From Streptomyces pluripotens (lineage in GTDB: Bacteria > Actinomycetota > Actinomycetes > Streptomycetales > Streptomycetaceae), in contig NZ_CP021080.1 in the NCBI RefSeq assembly GCF_000802245.2, positions 5,270,001 through 5,334,000 of the forward strand: DNA of 64,000 nt, written 5' to 3'. The notes under the pieces are model-generated. The model saw only the letters and a list, made by a program, of their open reading frames with translations, made no database searches and was not told the origin of the DNA. This document shows positions 21,563 through 30,500 of the stretch, in pieces (position 1 is the first letter of the stretch; each line of letters starts with the position of its first letter). The translations under genes were made by a program, and so were the position numbers.

Positions 21563-23077
21563 GTGACCACCACGACCGACCTGGTGTCGTACGAGGACGC
21601 GCTTGCGTCGTACGACCCCGTCATGGGCCTTGAGGTCCATGTCGAACTCGGCACCAAGACCAAGATGTTCTGCGGTTGCTCGACCGCGCTCGGTGCGGAC
21701 GCCAACAGCCAGACCTGCCCCGTCTGCCTCGGCCTGCCCGGCGCGCTTCCGGTCGTCAACGCGACCGGCGTCGAGTCCGCGATCAAGATCGGTCTCGCGC
21801 TGAACTGCGAGATCGCCGAATGGTGCCGCTTCGCCCGGAAGAACTACTTCTATCCGGACATGCCGAAGAACTTCCAGACCTCCCAATACGACGAACCGAT
21901 CGCCTTCAACGGCTACCTCGATGTGCAGTTGGAGGACGGCGAGGTCTTCCGCGTGGAGATCGAGCGCGCCCACATGGAGGAGGACACCGGCAAGTCGACG
22001 CACGTCGGCGGCGCGACGGGCCGTATCCACGGCGCCTCGCACTCCCTCCTCGACTACAACCGTGCGGGCATCCCGCTCATCGAGATCGTCACCAAGCCGA
22101 TCGTCGGCGCGGGCGAGCGCGCTCCCGAGGTCGCCCGGGCCTACGTCCGTGAACTGCGCGAGGTCATCCGCGCCCTCGGCGTGTCCGAGGCCCGCATGGA
22201 GATGGGCCAGATGCGCTGCGACGTGAACCTGTCACTGATGCCCAAGGGCAGCGACACGTTCGGCACCCGGAGCGAGACCAAGAACGTCAACTCCCTGCGC
22301 TCGGTGGAGCGTGCGGCCCGGTACGAGGTCCAGCGGCACGCGGGCGTCCTCTCCGGCGGCGGCAAGATCGTCCAGGAGACCCGCCACTTCCACGAGGACA
22401 CCGGGTCCACCACCTCGGGCCGTGTGAAGGAGGAGGCCGAGGACTACCGGTACTTCCCGGAGCCCGACCTCGTCCCCGTGGCACCGTCGCGCGAGTGGGT
22501 CGAGGAGATCCGGGCGGCCCTGCCCGAGCTGCCACTGGTCCGCCGCACCCGGCTGCTCACCGAATGGGGCATCTCCACCACCGACATGCAGGCGATCCTC
22601 AACGCCGGTGCCCTGGACCCGATCGTCGCCACGATCGTCGCCGGCGCCGACGCGGCTGCCGCCCGCAAGTGGTGGATGGGTGAACTCGCACGCAGCGCCA
22701 ACGAGTCCGGCAAGGCCCTGGACGAGCTGCCGATCACACCGCAGCAGGTGGCCCGGGTCACCGAGCTGGTCGCGAACGGCGACCTGAACGACAAGCTCGC
22801 ACGTCAGGTCATCGAAGGTGTCCTCGCGGGCGAAGGCACCCCGGAGGAGGTCGTCGACCAGCGCGGCCTGAAGGTGGTGTCCGACGAGGGAGCGCTGACC
22901 GCCGCCGTGGACGAGGCCATCGCGGGCAACCCGGCCATCGCGGACAAGATCCGCGGCGGCAAGGTCGCCGCAGCCGGCGCCCTGGTCGGCGCGGTCATGA
23001 AGGCCACTCGCGGTCAGGCCGACGCGGCCCGCGTCAAGGAACTGATCCTGCAGAAGCTGGGCGTCGGCGAAGGCTGA
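21563..23077 (+). CDS. gatB: Asp-tRNA(Asn)/Glu-tRNA(Gln) amidotransferase subunit B
   Basis: 504 residues from GTG at 21563, with GAGGGA upstream. The GatB kinase-like catalytic part opens with [19 protein letters not shown] (Cys-rich motif with CPVCLG shortly after), and RADINLSL-type [11 protein letters not shown] occurs near residue 215. The C-terminal GatB/YqeY tail domain covers the last 150 residues. It activates the side-chain carboxylate of misacylated tRNA with ATP and amidates it with ammonia from GatA. Confidence 0.97.
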   Translation: MTTTTDLVSYEDALASYDPVMGLEVHVELGTKTKMFCGCSTALGADANSQTCPVCLGLPGALPVVNATGVESAIKIGLALNCEIAEWCRFARKNYFYPDMPKNFQTSQYDEPIAFNGYLDVQLEDGEVFRVEIERAHMEEDTGKSTHVGGATGRIHGASHSLLDYNRAGIPLIEIVTKPIVGAGERAPEVARAYVRELREVIRALGVSEARMEMGQMRCDVNLSLMPKGSDTFGTRSETKNVNSLRSVERAARYEVQRHAGVLSGGGKIVQETRHFHEDTGSTTSGRVKEEAEDYRYFPEPDLVPVAPSREWVEEIRAALPELPLVRRTRLLTEWGISTTDMQAILNAGALDPIVATIVAGADAAAARKWWMGELARSANESGKALDELPITPQQVARVTELVANGDLNDKLARQVIEGVLAGEGTPEEVVDQRGLKVVSDEGALTAAVDEAIAGNPAIADKIRGGKVAAAGALVGAVMKATRGQADAARVKELILQKLGVGEG

Positions 23078-23093
23078 ACCCACACCCCACGCA

Positions 23094-23127
23094 GTACGGC
23101 CCCGGAGGATCCCCTCCGGGGCCGTAC
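23094..23127. terminator. Terminator after the gat operon
   Basis: A perfect 15-bp inverted repeat, GTACGGCCCCGGAGG (23094-23108) and its complement at 23113-23127, with a 4-base loop, 16 bases after the gatB stop. Confidence 0.8.
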
Positions 23128-23204
23128 CCCTCTGCACGCGGCCCCCGCGGCGGTGCCCCCGTGCGTGCCCGGTTTCCCAGCCGGAGGCGATACGCTCACC
23201 CGCC

Positions 23205-23546
23205 ATGAGTGGACGTACCCCTTCCGAGGCCGAGCTCGGGATATCCGGGGAATGTGATCAGGGCGAAGGGGACGAGCGAGAGGAACGGGACGTGGCCGCC
23301 GGGGACCCCCGGCGGGCTCGCTGGGTCGCCACCGTTGCCGGAACCCTGCTCACCCTCGCCGGGCTGGCCGCCGCACTGCTCCGGCTCACCCGTTCCGCTC
23401 CGGCGCTCGTGCCGGCCGCCTATGCGCTCGGTGCCCTCGTGTGCGCCGTCGCCGCGACCCTCGGGCACCGGGGCCGGACCCGCAGGGCCCTGTGGCTGTT
23501 GATCCTCGGGGTGATGCTCATGGCGCTCGGAGACCAGTCCGGCTGA
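23205..23546 (+). CDS. Small two-helix membrane protein, hypothetical
   Basis: 113 residues from ATG at 23205. A charged, acidic N-terminal 40 residues are followed by about three hydrophobic segments (VATVAGTLLTLAGLAAALL, then ALVPAAYALGALVCAVAATL, then ALWLLILGVMLMAL). No recognised family. It is probably an integral membrane protein. It lies alone between the gat terminator and the MMPL transporter. Confidence 0.65.
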   Translation: MSGRTPSEAELGISGECDQGEGDEREERDVAAGDPRRARWVATVAGTLLTLAGLAAALLRLTRSAPALVPAAYALGALVCAVAATLGHRGRTRRALWLLILGVMLMALGDQSG

Positions 23547-23749
23547 ACGCAGCCTTCGGGCGACAGGATCCGCCGGGGCGTCCTGTGACGTCTCTCGCAC
23601 TGCTGTGAATAACGACACGAACACGGCAAACGATCATTTTCGCCTGCAAGAGTGTCCTGAGATTGCTCATACGTTCTTTGCGGGCTGTTCAGTCTCTCGA
23701 CGATCGTTCCCGGTCAAAGATCCAAAAATCGTCCCCTGGGAGCACGTCC

Positions 23750-25981
23750 GTGGCAGCCCTCGCCCGTTGGTGTGTCCGGCATCGCCTGATCACCGTCCTG
23801 CTGTGGCTCCTCGCCTTCGGCGGGGTCACCGCTGCCGGAGCCGCGGCCGGTTCGGCGTACTCGAACGACTACGGGGTTCCCGGGACCGAATCCGGCCATG
23901 CGGCCGAACTACTCAAGAAGGGTTTCCCGCACCTGGGCGGGGACACCGACACCGTCGTCTGGCACACGACCGACGGCACGGTCCGTGACGCCGACGTCGA
24001 GCAGACCATGACCGGCACCCTGGACCGGATCGCCGAGTTGCCCGGAGTGGCATCGGTGTCCGGTCCGTACAGCGGTCAGGGCGGCCACCGGATCAGCGCT
24101 GACGGCCGCACGGCCTACGCCACCGTCACCTTCACCCAACAGGCCGAGGACATCGGCGCGGCCGAGGCGCAGTCCGTGGTGCGGACCGCCAAGGCCGCCG
24201 GAGGCGACGGGCTCCAGGTGGAGCTGGGCGGCACCGCCGTCGGGCTCACCGAGTCACCGCGCGGCCACACCGCCGAGGTGGTCGGCGTGGCCGTCGCAGC
24301 CGTCGTGTTGTTCCTCGCCTTCGGCTCGCTCGCCGCCTCGCTGCTGCCGATCGCCACCGCGTTGGTCGGCGTCGGTACCGCCTACGCCGGGATCGGTCTG
24401 CTCGGGCATGCCATGACCGTCGCTGACTTCGCCCCCATGCTCGGCATGCTGATCGGCCTCGGCGTCGGCATCGACTACGCGCTCTTCATCGTGACCAGGC
24501 ACCGGCGCGGCCTGAAACGCGGCCTGAGTGTCGCCGACGCCACCACGAACGCCGTCGCCACCACCGGACGCGCGGTCGTGTTCGCGGGCGCGACGGTGTG
24601 CATCGCGCTGCTCGGCATGCTCATACTCCGGTTGAGCTTCCTCAACGGGGTCGCCGTGGCCGCCTGTCTGACCGTTGTGCTGACCGTGGCGGCCTCCGTC
24701 ACCCTGCTGCCCGCGCTGCTCTCGTACATCGGTCCGCGCGCGCTCAGCCGACGCGAGCGGCGCCGACTCGCCGACCACGGGCCGGGACCGGAGCTGCCCG
24801 CCGGCCTCGCCGCCCGCTGGTCCGCACTGGTCGAGCGCCGCCCCAAGCTACTCGGCTCGCTCGCCGTCGCCGCCATCGCCCTGCTCGCCCTGCCGACCCT
24901 CTCCCTCCGCCTCGGCACCTCCGACCAGGGCAACGACCCCCGCGCCTCCACCACCCGCCAGGCCTACGACCTGCTCGCAGAGGGCTTCGGTCCCGGAGTG
25001 AACGGGCCGCTGACACTGGTGACACGGGTGGACGGCGCGGACGACAGGCTCGCCCTGGACAACCTCGACACCACCTTGCGCGACACACCGGGTGTCTCTT
25101 CCGTCACCCCGGTCACCTACGCGACCGGTGGGGACACGGCCTACCTCACCGTCGTCCCGGACTCCGCGCCCCAGTCGCAGTCGACCAGCCAGCTCGTGAA
25201 CCGGCTGCGCACCGAGGTACTGCCCCGCGCGGAGCGGGGTACCTCCCTGGACGTCCAGGTCGGCGGGGTGACGGCCGGCTACGACGACTTCGCGGCGGTG
25301 ATCGTCGGCAAGCTGCCGCTGTTCGTCGGTACGGTCATCGGGCTCGGCTGCCTCTTGCTGCTCGTCGCCTTCCGTTCGCTCGGCATCCCGCTCAAGGCCG
25401 GGGCGATGAACATCGCCGCCGTCGCCGCCGCGTTCGGCATCGTCGTCGCCGTCTTCCAGTGGGGCTGGGGCAGTGACCTGCTCGGACTGGGACGCGCCGG
25501 CCCCATCGAGCCCTTCCTGCCGGTGATCATGGTCTCGGTCCTGTTCGGACTCTCCATGGACTACCAGGTCTTCCTGGTCAGCCGGATGTACGAGGAATGG
25601 CTGGAGACCGGCGACAACCGGCGCGCCGTCCGCGTGGGCCTGGCCGAAACCAGCCGGGTGATCAACTCCGCCGCGGTCATCATGATCTCGGTCTTCCTCG
25701 CCTTCGTGCTCAGCGGCGACCGCGTGATCGCCATGTTCGGCATCGCACTGGCCGCCGCTGTCGCCCTGGACGCCTTCGTGCTGCGCACCCTGCTCGTCCC
25801 CGCCCTGATGCACCTGCTCGGCGCCGCCAACTGGTGGCTGCCGGGCTGGCTGGAGCGCAGGCTGCCGCGCATCAGCATCGAGCCGCCCGAGTGCCACGCC
25901 GCCCATGAGAGGCTCGGCGACGTCTCGGTGGACGAACTGCGGAAGGAACGGCAGCGCGATGTACGCGATATCCCTGGGTGA
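23750..25981 (+). CDS. MMPL family RND-type transporter
   Basis: 743 residues from GTG at 23750 (AALARWCVRHRLITVLLWLL), with GGAG about ten bases upstream. About twelve membrane segments in two repeats, each preceded by an extracytoplasmic loop. GIDYALFIVTRHR near residue 240 and SMDYQVFLVSRMYEEW near residue 600 are the paired MMPL motifs. It belongs to the proton-driven exporters of lipids and hydrophobic compounds; the substrate is unknown. The downstream acetyltransferase overlaps its end by 23 bases. Confidence 0.93.
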   Translation: MAALARWCVRHRLITVLLWLLAFGGVTAAGAAAGSAYSNDYGVPGTESGHAAELLKKGFPHLGGDTDTVVWHTTDGTVRDADVEQTMTGTLDRIAELPGVASVSGPYSGQGGHRISADGRTAYATVTFTQQAEDIGAAEAQSVVRTAKAAGGDGLQVELGGTAVGLTESPRGHTAEVVGVAVAAVVLFLAFGSLAASLLPIATALVGVGTAYAGIGLLGHAMTVADFAPMLGMLIGLGVGIDYALFIVTRHRRGLKRGLSVADATTNAVATTGRAVVFAGATVCIALLGMLILRLSFLNGVAVAACLTVVLTVAASVTLLPALLSYIGPRALSRRERRRLADHGPGPELPAGLAARWSALVERRPKLLGSLAVAAIALLALPTLSLRLGTSDQGNDPRASTTRQAYDLLAEGFGPGVNGPLTLVTRVDGADDRLALDNLDTTLRDTPGVSSVTPVTYATGGDTAYLTVVPDSAPQSQSTSQLVNRLRTEVLPRAERGTSLDVQVGGVTAGYDDFAAVIVGKLPLFVGTVIGLGCLLLLVAFRSLGIPLKAGAMNIAAVAAAFGIVVAVFQWGWGSDLLGLGRAGPIEPFLPVIMVSVLFGLSMDYQVFLVSRMYEEWLETGDNRRAVRVGLAETSRVINSAAVIMISVFLAFVLSGDRVIAMFGIALAAAVALDAFVLRTLLVPALMHLLGAANWWLPGWLERRLPRISIEPPECHAAHERLGDVSVDELRKERQRDVRDIPG

Positions 25982-26588
25982 CGACGGTGCCGAACTCGTG
26001 CCTCTGGAGGTCTGGCACGCAGAGGAACTGCTTGCCAGCATCGACCGGGGACGCGAGTTCATCGGCCGGCACGTCGGGCTGCCGGACGTGGTCTCCGATC
26101 TGGACGGCGCCCGGGCCTGGCTGACGTCGTACGCCGGCAAACGCGCCGCCGACGGTGGTGGCGTGCACGGGATCCGGCTGGACGGCAAACTCGTCGGCGG
26201 GCTGTTGTTCCGGGTCTGGGACACCCCGAGCGGGGTCTGCGAGGCCGGCTGCTGGCTGGAACCCGCGGCGGCCGGGCGCGGGCTGGTCACGCGCGGGATG
26301 CGGGTGCTGCTCGACTGGGCCTTCGAAGAGCGCCGTATGCATCGGGTGGAATGGCACGTGTCGTCCGCCAACGAGCCCAGCATCAACGTGGCCCGGCGGC
26401 TCGGCATGACCCGTGAGGGCGTGCTGCGCGAGAACTACCCGCACCGCGGCGTGCGCACCAGCACGGAGATCTGGGCGGTGCTCGCCCCCGAGTGGCGCGC
26501 CGCACGCGGACATGCCTCGCACACCAGCCATGGGGGGATCCCCCAAGAGCATTCCGAGCGCACTGCCCGGCCCGCCGCGGCCGACTGA
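25959..26588 (+). CDS. GNAT family N-acetyltransferase (RimJ/RimL type)
   Basis: 209 residues from ATG at 25959, inside the end of the MMPL gene, with GGAAGGAA nine bases upstream. GNAT features: LVGGLLFRVWDT, EPAAAGRGLVTRGM as the acetyl-CoA loop, then NVARRLGMTREGVLRE. The family acetylates ribosomal protein termini or small amines. After EIWAVLAPEW the last 30 or so residues (SHTSHGGIPQEHSER and on) are outside the fold and are encoded by a palindromic repeat fragment. Confidence 0.9.
   Translation: MYAISLGDDGAELVPLEVWHAEELLASIDRGREFIGRHVGLPDVVSDLDGARAWLTSYAGKRAADGGGVHGIRLDGKLVGGLLFRVWDTPSGVCEAGCWLEPAAAGRGLVTRGMRVLLDWAFEERRMHRVEWHVSSANEPSINVARRLGMTREGVLRENYPHRGVRTSTEIWAVLAPEWRAARGHASHTSHGGIPQEHSERTARPAAAD
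26524..26547. repeat. Palindromic repeat-like element within the acetyltransferase 3' end
   Basis: CCAGCCATGG followed by the 12-bp palindrome GGGGGATCCCCC (26533-26544) resembles a short hairpin repeat that I recall as scattered in Streptomyces chromosomes. It encodes part of the non-conserved tail of the acetyltransferase. Not verified against the rest of the genome. Confidence 0.45.
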
Positions 26589-26603
26589 GAAGCCGCACGT
26601 CGG

Positions 26604-26650
26604 GGGGCCTTAGGGAATCTGCGCGCACCGTCGGGGTGACCTAAGGCCCC
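26604..26650. terminator. Terminator after the acetyltransferase gene
   Basis: GGGGCCTTAGG (26604-26614) and CCTAAGGCCCC (26640-26650) form a perfect 11-bp stem with a 25-base loop, starting 15 bases after the stop. Confidence 0.65.
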
Positions 26651-26783
26651 TTACCCGTGCATGCGGTCGGCCGGCGGGCCGAAGATGCGGAACTCTCCCG
26701 ATGTGGCGCACCCCCCTGGGAGACGAAGGTGGAGGCATCGCAGAAAGCGAAGCACCACACCGCCTCTCCCCGAAGGACACGCC

Positions 26784-26978
26784 ATGTTCGAGATCGAGTA
26801 CCACCGGATGCGTTCCGCCGAACTGATCCGCGAGGCCGAGCGGGAGCGCCTGGCCCGCGCCGCCGCCCGGACACCACGCGCCGCCCGCCGCCGTCGCGGG
26901 GCTGCCGGCCACGGTGACGCAGCCGCCGAACCGCATACCGGTCGCTCCCGCAGGCGCCGGCTCCCGCGCGCCGCGTGA
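26784..26978 (+). CDS. Small basic Arg-rich protein, 64 residues
   Basis: ATG at 26784 with GAAGGAC upstream. The N-terminus MFEIEYHRMRSAELIREAE is a plausible amphipathic helix; the remainder is Arg/Ala-rich ([17 protein letters not shown]) with no fold I recognise. Similar short basic proteins occur next to regulators in Streptomyces. Its stop overlaps a GTG that is in frame with the following LuxR-type regulator, which may couple the two. Confidence 0.6.
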   Translation: MFEIEYHRMRSAELIREAERERLARAAARTPRAARRRRGAAGHGDAAAEPHTGRSRRRRLPRAA

Positions 26979-27169
26979 CCGCCGGCCCGGCCGCGGACAG
27001 GGCGGAGGGCGACCGTACGGGGGTCGGCCACCCTCCGCCCCAGGGTCGTACGGCTCCCCGGCAGAGTCGTACGACCCTTCCGCCGGTCGGCCCGCCCCTT
27101 CCGGTCGCTGGTAGGACCATCGCACCGAAGCTGTGGAAAACCGCTGCCGTTCCCTCGGGACCTCGTGCG

Positions 27170-30100
27170 ATGCTCGGGCCCGTGGAGACCAGGTCCGTCA
27201 GTCCCGTGTTCGTCGGTCGCACCGACGAACTGGCCACTTTGAACGACGCGCTCACCCGTGCCGCCAGGGACGCCTCCCTGGCGTCCGGCACCGCGGGAGA
27301 GCCGCAGGCGTTGCTGCTCGGCGGCGAGGCGGGCGTCGGCAAGACCCGACTCGTCGAGGAGTTCACCACGGCCGCGGCGCACCGCGGTGCGGTCGTGGCG
27401 CTCGGTGGCTGCGTGGAGATCGGCGCCGACGGGCTGCCCTTCGCTCCTTTCTCCACCGCCCTGCGCGCCCTGCGCGAGGCCCTGCCCGAGGACTTCGCCG
27501 CCGCGGCGACCGGCCAGGAGGAGGAACTGGCCCGGTTGCTGCCCGAACTGGGCGAGGCCACCGCGGGCCGGCATGACGAGCAGGGCATGGCCCGCCTCTT
27601 CGAACTCACCGTGCGACTGCTGGAGCGGGTCGCCGCCGCACGCCCGGTCGTGCTCGTGCTTGAGGACCTGCACTGGGCCGACGCCTCCACCCGTCACCTG
27701 CTCGCCTACCTGTTCCGCACGGTGCGCGCCGGTCGTCTTCTCGTTCTCGCCACCTACCGTTCCGACGACATCCACCGTCGCCACCCGCTGCGCCCGCTGC
27801 TCGCCGAACTCGACCGCCTGCGCACCGTCCGCCGCATCGAACTCGCCCGCTTCACCCGAGAGGAGGTCGGCCGCCAGATCGCCGGCATCCTGGCCGCCGA
27901 ACCCGATCCCGCCCAGGTGGACGAGATCTTCGAACGCAGTGACGGCAACGCCTTCTTCGTCGAGGAACTCGCCGTCGCCGGCTGCGTGGGCAACTGCACC
28001 GGTCTGACCGACTCCCTGCGCGACCTGCTCCTGGTCCGTGTCGAGGCGCTGCCCGAGAGCGCTCAGCGGGTCGCCCGGGTTGTCGCCGAAGGCGGCTCCA
28101 CCGTGGAGTACCGGTTGATCGCCGCCGTCGCCGGGCTCACCGAGGACGACCTCATCGAGGCGCTCCGGGCGGCCGTCGGCGCCAACATCCTCACCGTCAC
28201 TCCGGCCGGTGACGGTTACCGCTTCCGACACTCACTGGTCCGCGAGGCCGTCGCCGACGACCTCCTGCCCGGTGAACGCTCCCGGCTCAACCGCCGCTAC
28301 GCCCAAGCCCTGGAGGCCGATCCCGCGCTCGTCGCGGACGACGCCCGTGTGATGCGCCTGGCCAGCTACTGGTACCACGCCCACGACGCCGCCAAAGCCC
28401 TGCCCGTCGTCCTGGATGCCTCCGTCGTCGCCCGCCGGCGCCACGCCTACACCGAACAGCTCGGTCTTCTGGAAAGGGCGATGGAGCTGTGGGACAGCGT
28501 TTCCGACGAGGTGCGCTCCGCCCTGCGCCCGGTCGACTGCGGCGAGGGCTGCCCTTCGAGCGGCGGAGCCCCGGCCGGTAGTCCGCTGCGCTACCTCGAC
28601 CTGATGGCCGAGGCGTCCGTGGCGGGCCGGTTCGGCGGCGAACGCGAACGCGCACTGAAGATCACCAAGCGGGCCCTGCGCCTGTTGGAGGACGAACCGG
28701 ACCCCATCCGCGCCGCCTGGTTCTGGGTGCAGCGTTCCCGACTCGTCCAGGCCCTGGCCCGCGGTGACGGGTGGCGGGAACTGGCCATCGCCCAGGACCT
28801 CGTGCGCGGCCTGCCGCCCTCGGAGATGCACGCGGAGGTGTTGGCACTCGCCGCCAACTGGTCCATGCTGCACCGGCCCGGTCCCGAGGCCTTCGCCGCC
28901 GCCGAGCGGGCCGTCAGGTACGCGCACATGGTCGGCGCCCGGGACACGGAACTGCACGCCCGCCTCACTCTCGGCTGCCTCATGGTGGATTCCGGCGATC
29001 CGGAGACCGGCTTCGGGGAGCTGCGGCAGGTCCTGCGGGACACCCTCGCGGAGGGCGTGCACCATGTCGCGGGCCGCGCCTATGTGAACCTGCCGTCCGA
29101 ACTGCAGAGCGTCGGCCGTGACCGGGAGGCCGTACCCGTCCTGCGTGAAGGCATCGCCTTCGCCCGCACGTACGGACTACTGGACTCCGAGGCCTGGATG
29201 TGGAGCAATCTGTCCGAGGCGCTGTACTCGCTCGGCCAGTGGCAGGAGGCTGCCGAGGCCGCCGGGCATGCAGCTCGGGTCGGCCACAGCGCCAAGCCCC
29301 GCGGTGCCGGGGCCGTGCGCCTGGCCCACCTCGCCCTGGCCCGCGGAGAACTCGGTGAGACCGGGCGGCAGCTCGCTACCGCCCGCGCCCACTACGGCAC
29401 CCACGACCCCATGCCCCAGCACTCGCTGCTGCTGGCCCGCATTGCCATCGGTGTGGCCGCCGGAGAGGGCCGCATCGCAGACGTTCGCGCCGAACTGCGC
29501 CGGGCCCTCGACACCGGCTTCCCGCCCGGCACCCACCGCTACGGCTGGCCGCTGCTGCTGGCCGCCGCCATCGCCGAGGCCGACGCCCGTACCCCGCCCG
29601 CCGCCCGGACCGACCGTGCCGAGAACCTCGACCGGCTCGCCGAAGCCGCGCGGAACCTGACCACGGGAGTCCCGCTCTGGCATGCCTACGGCCAGTGGAC
29701 CCGCGCCGAACTGCTGCGGGCCGAGGCCCAGGACAGTGTAGACACCTGGTCGTCGGCGGTCACCGCCTTCGAACGCCTGGACCGTCCCTACGACCTCGCC
29801 CGGGTCCGTCACCGTCTCGCCGGAGCGCTGCTGGCCAAGGGGGGCGACGGCGAGCGCGACCGTGCGGCGGAACTGCTCCGACTGGCCGGCTCGGTCGCCG
29901 CCCACCTCGACGCCCGGCCCCTGGCCGCGGAGGTCGCCCTACTCGCCCAGCGCGCCCGCCTCCCGCTGAACCGTGTCCCACGGCAGGCACTCGCCCCCGC
30001 CGACCCGGCCGCGGCTCTCGGCCTCACCAGCCGGGAGCAGGAGGTCCTGCGCCTGGTCGCGGCCGGCCGCACCAACCGCCAGATAGCCCAGGAGCTGTTC

Positions 30101-30241
30101 ATCTCGCCGAAGACCGCGAGTGTCCACGTCTCCAACATCCTGGGGAAACTCGACGTCTCGGGCCGGGGCGAAGCGGCGGCGCTGGCCCACCGGCTGGGGC
30201 TGTTCCCGCCCGAGACGCTCGCTGCCCAACCGACCGGGTAA
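27170..30241 (+). CDS. LAL-type LuxR family regulator with AAA ATPase domain
   Basis: 1023 residues from ATG at 27170. An in-frame GTG at 26975 would add 65 low-complexity residues and overlap the stop of the upstream gene; GTG 27182 is a further option. N-terminal FVGRTDEL leads into an AAA/NACHT-like domain with Walker A GGEAGVGKTR (residue 51) and Walker B VLVLEDLHWAD. A long TPR-like helical middle follows, then a C-terminal LuxR helix-turn-helix (LTSREQEVLRLVAAGRTN). Such large ATP-binding regulators commonly activate secondary metabolism or sugar use. The target is unknown. Confidence 0.9.
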   Translation: MLGPVETRSVSPVFVGRTDELATLNDALTRAARDASLASGTAGEPQALLLGGEAGVGKTRLVEEFTTAAAHRGAVVALGGCVEIGADGLPFAPFSTALRALREALPEDFAAAATGQEEELARLLPELGEATAGRHDEQGMARLFELTVRLLERVAAARPVVLVLEDLHWADASTRHLLAYLFRTVRAGRLLVLATYRSDDIHRRHPLRPLLAELDRLRTVRRIELARFTREEVGRQIAGILAAEPDPAQVDEIFERSDGNAFFVEELAVAGCVGNCTGLTDSLRDLLLVRVEALPESAQRVARVVAEGGSTVEYRLIAAVAGLTEDDLIEALRAAVGANILTVTPAGDGYRFRHSLVREAVADDLLPGERSRLNRRYAQALEADPALVADDARVMRLASYWYHAHDAAKALPVVLDASVVARRRHAYTEQLGLLERAMELWDSVSDEVRSALRPVDCGEGCPSSGGAPAGSPLRYLDLMAEASVAGRFGGERERALKITKRALRLLEDEPDPIRAAWFWVQRSRLVQALARGDGWRELAIAQDLVRGLPPSEMHAEVLALAANWSMLHRPGPEAFAAAERAVRYAHMVGARDTELHARLTLGCLMVDSGDPETGFGELRQVLRDTLAEGVHHVAGRAYVNLPSELQSVGRDREAVPVLREGIAFARTYGLLDSEAWMWSNLSEALYSLGQWQEAAEAAGHAARVGHSAKPRGAGAVRLAHLALARGELGETGRQLATARAHYGTHDPMPQHSLLLARIAIGVAAGEGRIADVRAELRRALDTGFPPGTHRYGWPLLLAAAIAEADARTPPAARTDRAENLDRLAEAARNLTTGVPLWHAYGQWTRAELLRAEAQDSVDTWSSAVTAFERLDRPYDLARVRHRLAGALLAKGGDGERDRAAELLRLAGSVAAHLDARPLAAEVALLAQRARLPLNRVPRQALAPADPAAALGLTSREQEVLRLVAAGRTNRQIAQELFISPKTASVHVSNILGKLDVSGRGEAAALAHRLGLFPPETLAAQPTG

Positions 30242-30278
30242 GACATACGCTGGAGGAAACCGGCAGTGGGGAGAAGCC

Positions 30279-30485
30279 GTGTTCAATGCCTTCGAGGAAC
30301 TGTTCGCGCCCGGTCGCAAACACACTCGGGACGAGCAGAACAGGCTGGAACTGACCCGTGAGGACGTGGGCGACGGTGACCCCGGACGCGGCCCCATCGA
30401 CCTCGCGTCCGGGACGGCCCTCATACGGCTGTCCGGACCGCCGCCGAGCGTACCGAAGCCGGAGGACGAGCCGGAAGGGACATGA
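30279..30485 (+). CDS. DUF6191-like small protein
   Basis: 68 residues from GTG at 30279, with GGGGAG upstream. The sequence MFNAFEELFAPGRKHTRDEQ and ELTREDVGDGDPGRGPIDL is a conserved small family in Streptomyces, acidic and cytosolic, without known function. It lies 37 bases after the LAL regulator and 15 bases before the end of the convergent dehydrogenase gene. Confidence 0.75.
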   Translation: MFNAFEELFAPGRKHTRDEQNRLELTREDVGDGDPGRGPIDLASGTALIRLSGPPPSVPKPEDEPEGT

Positions 30486-30500
30486 GCGGATGCGCGGGTG

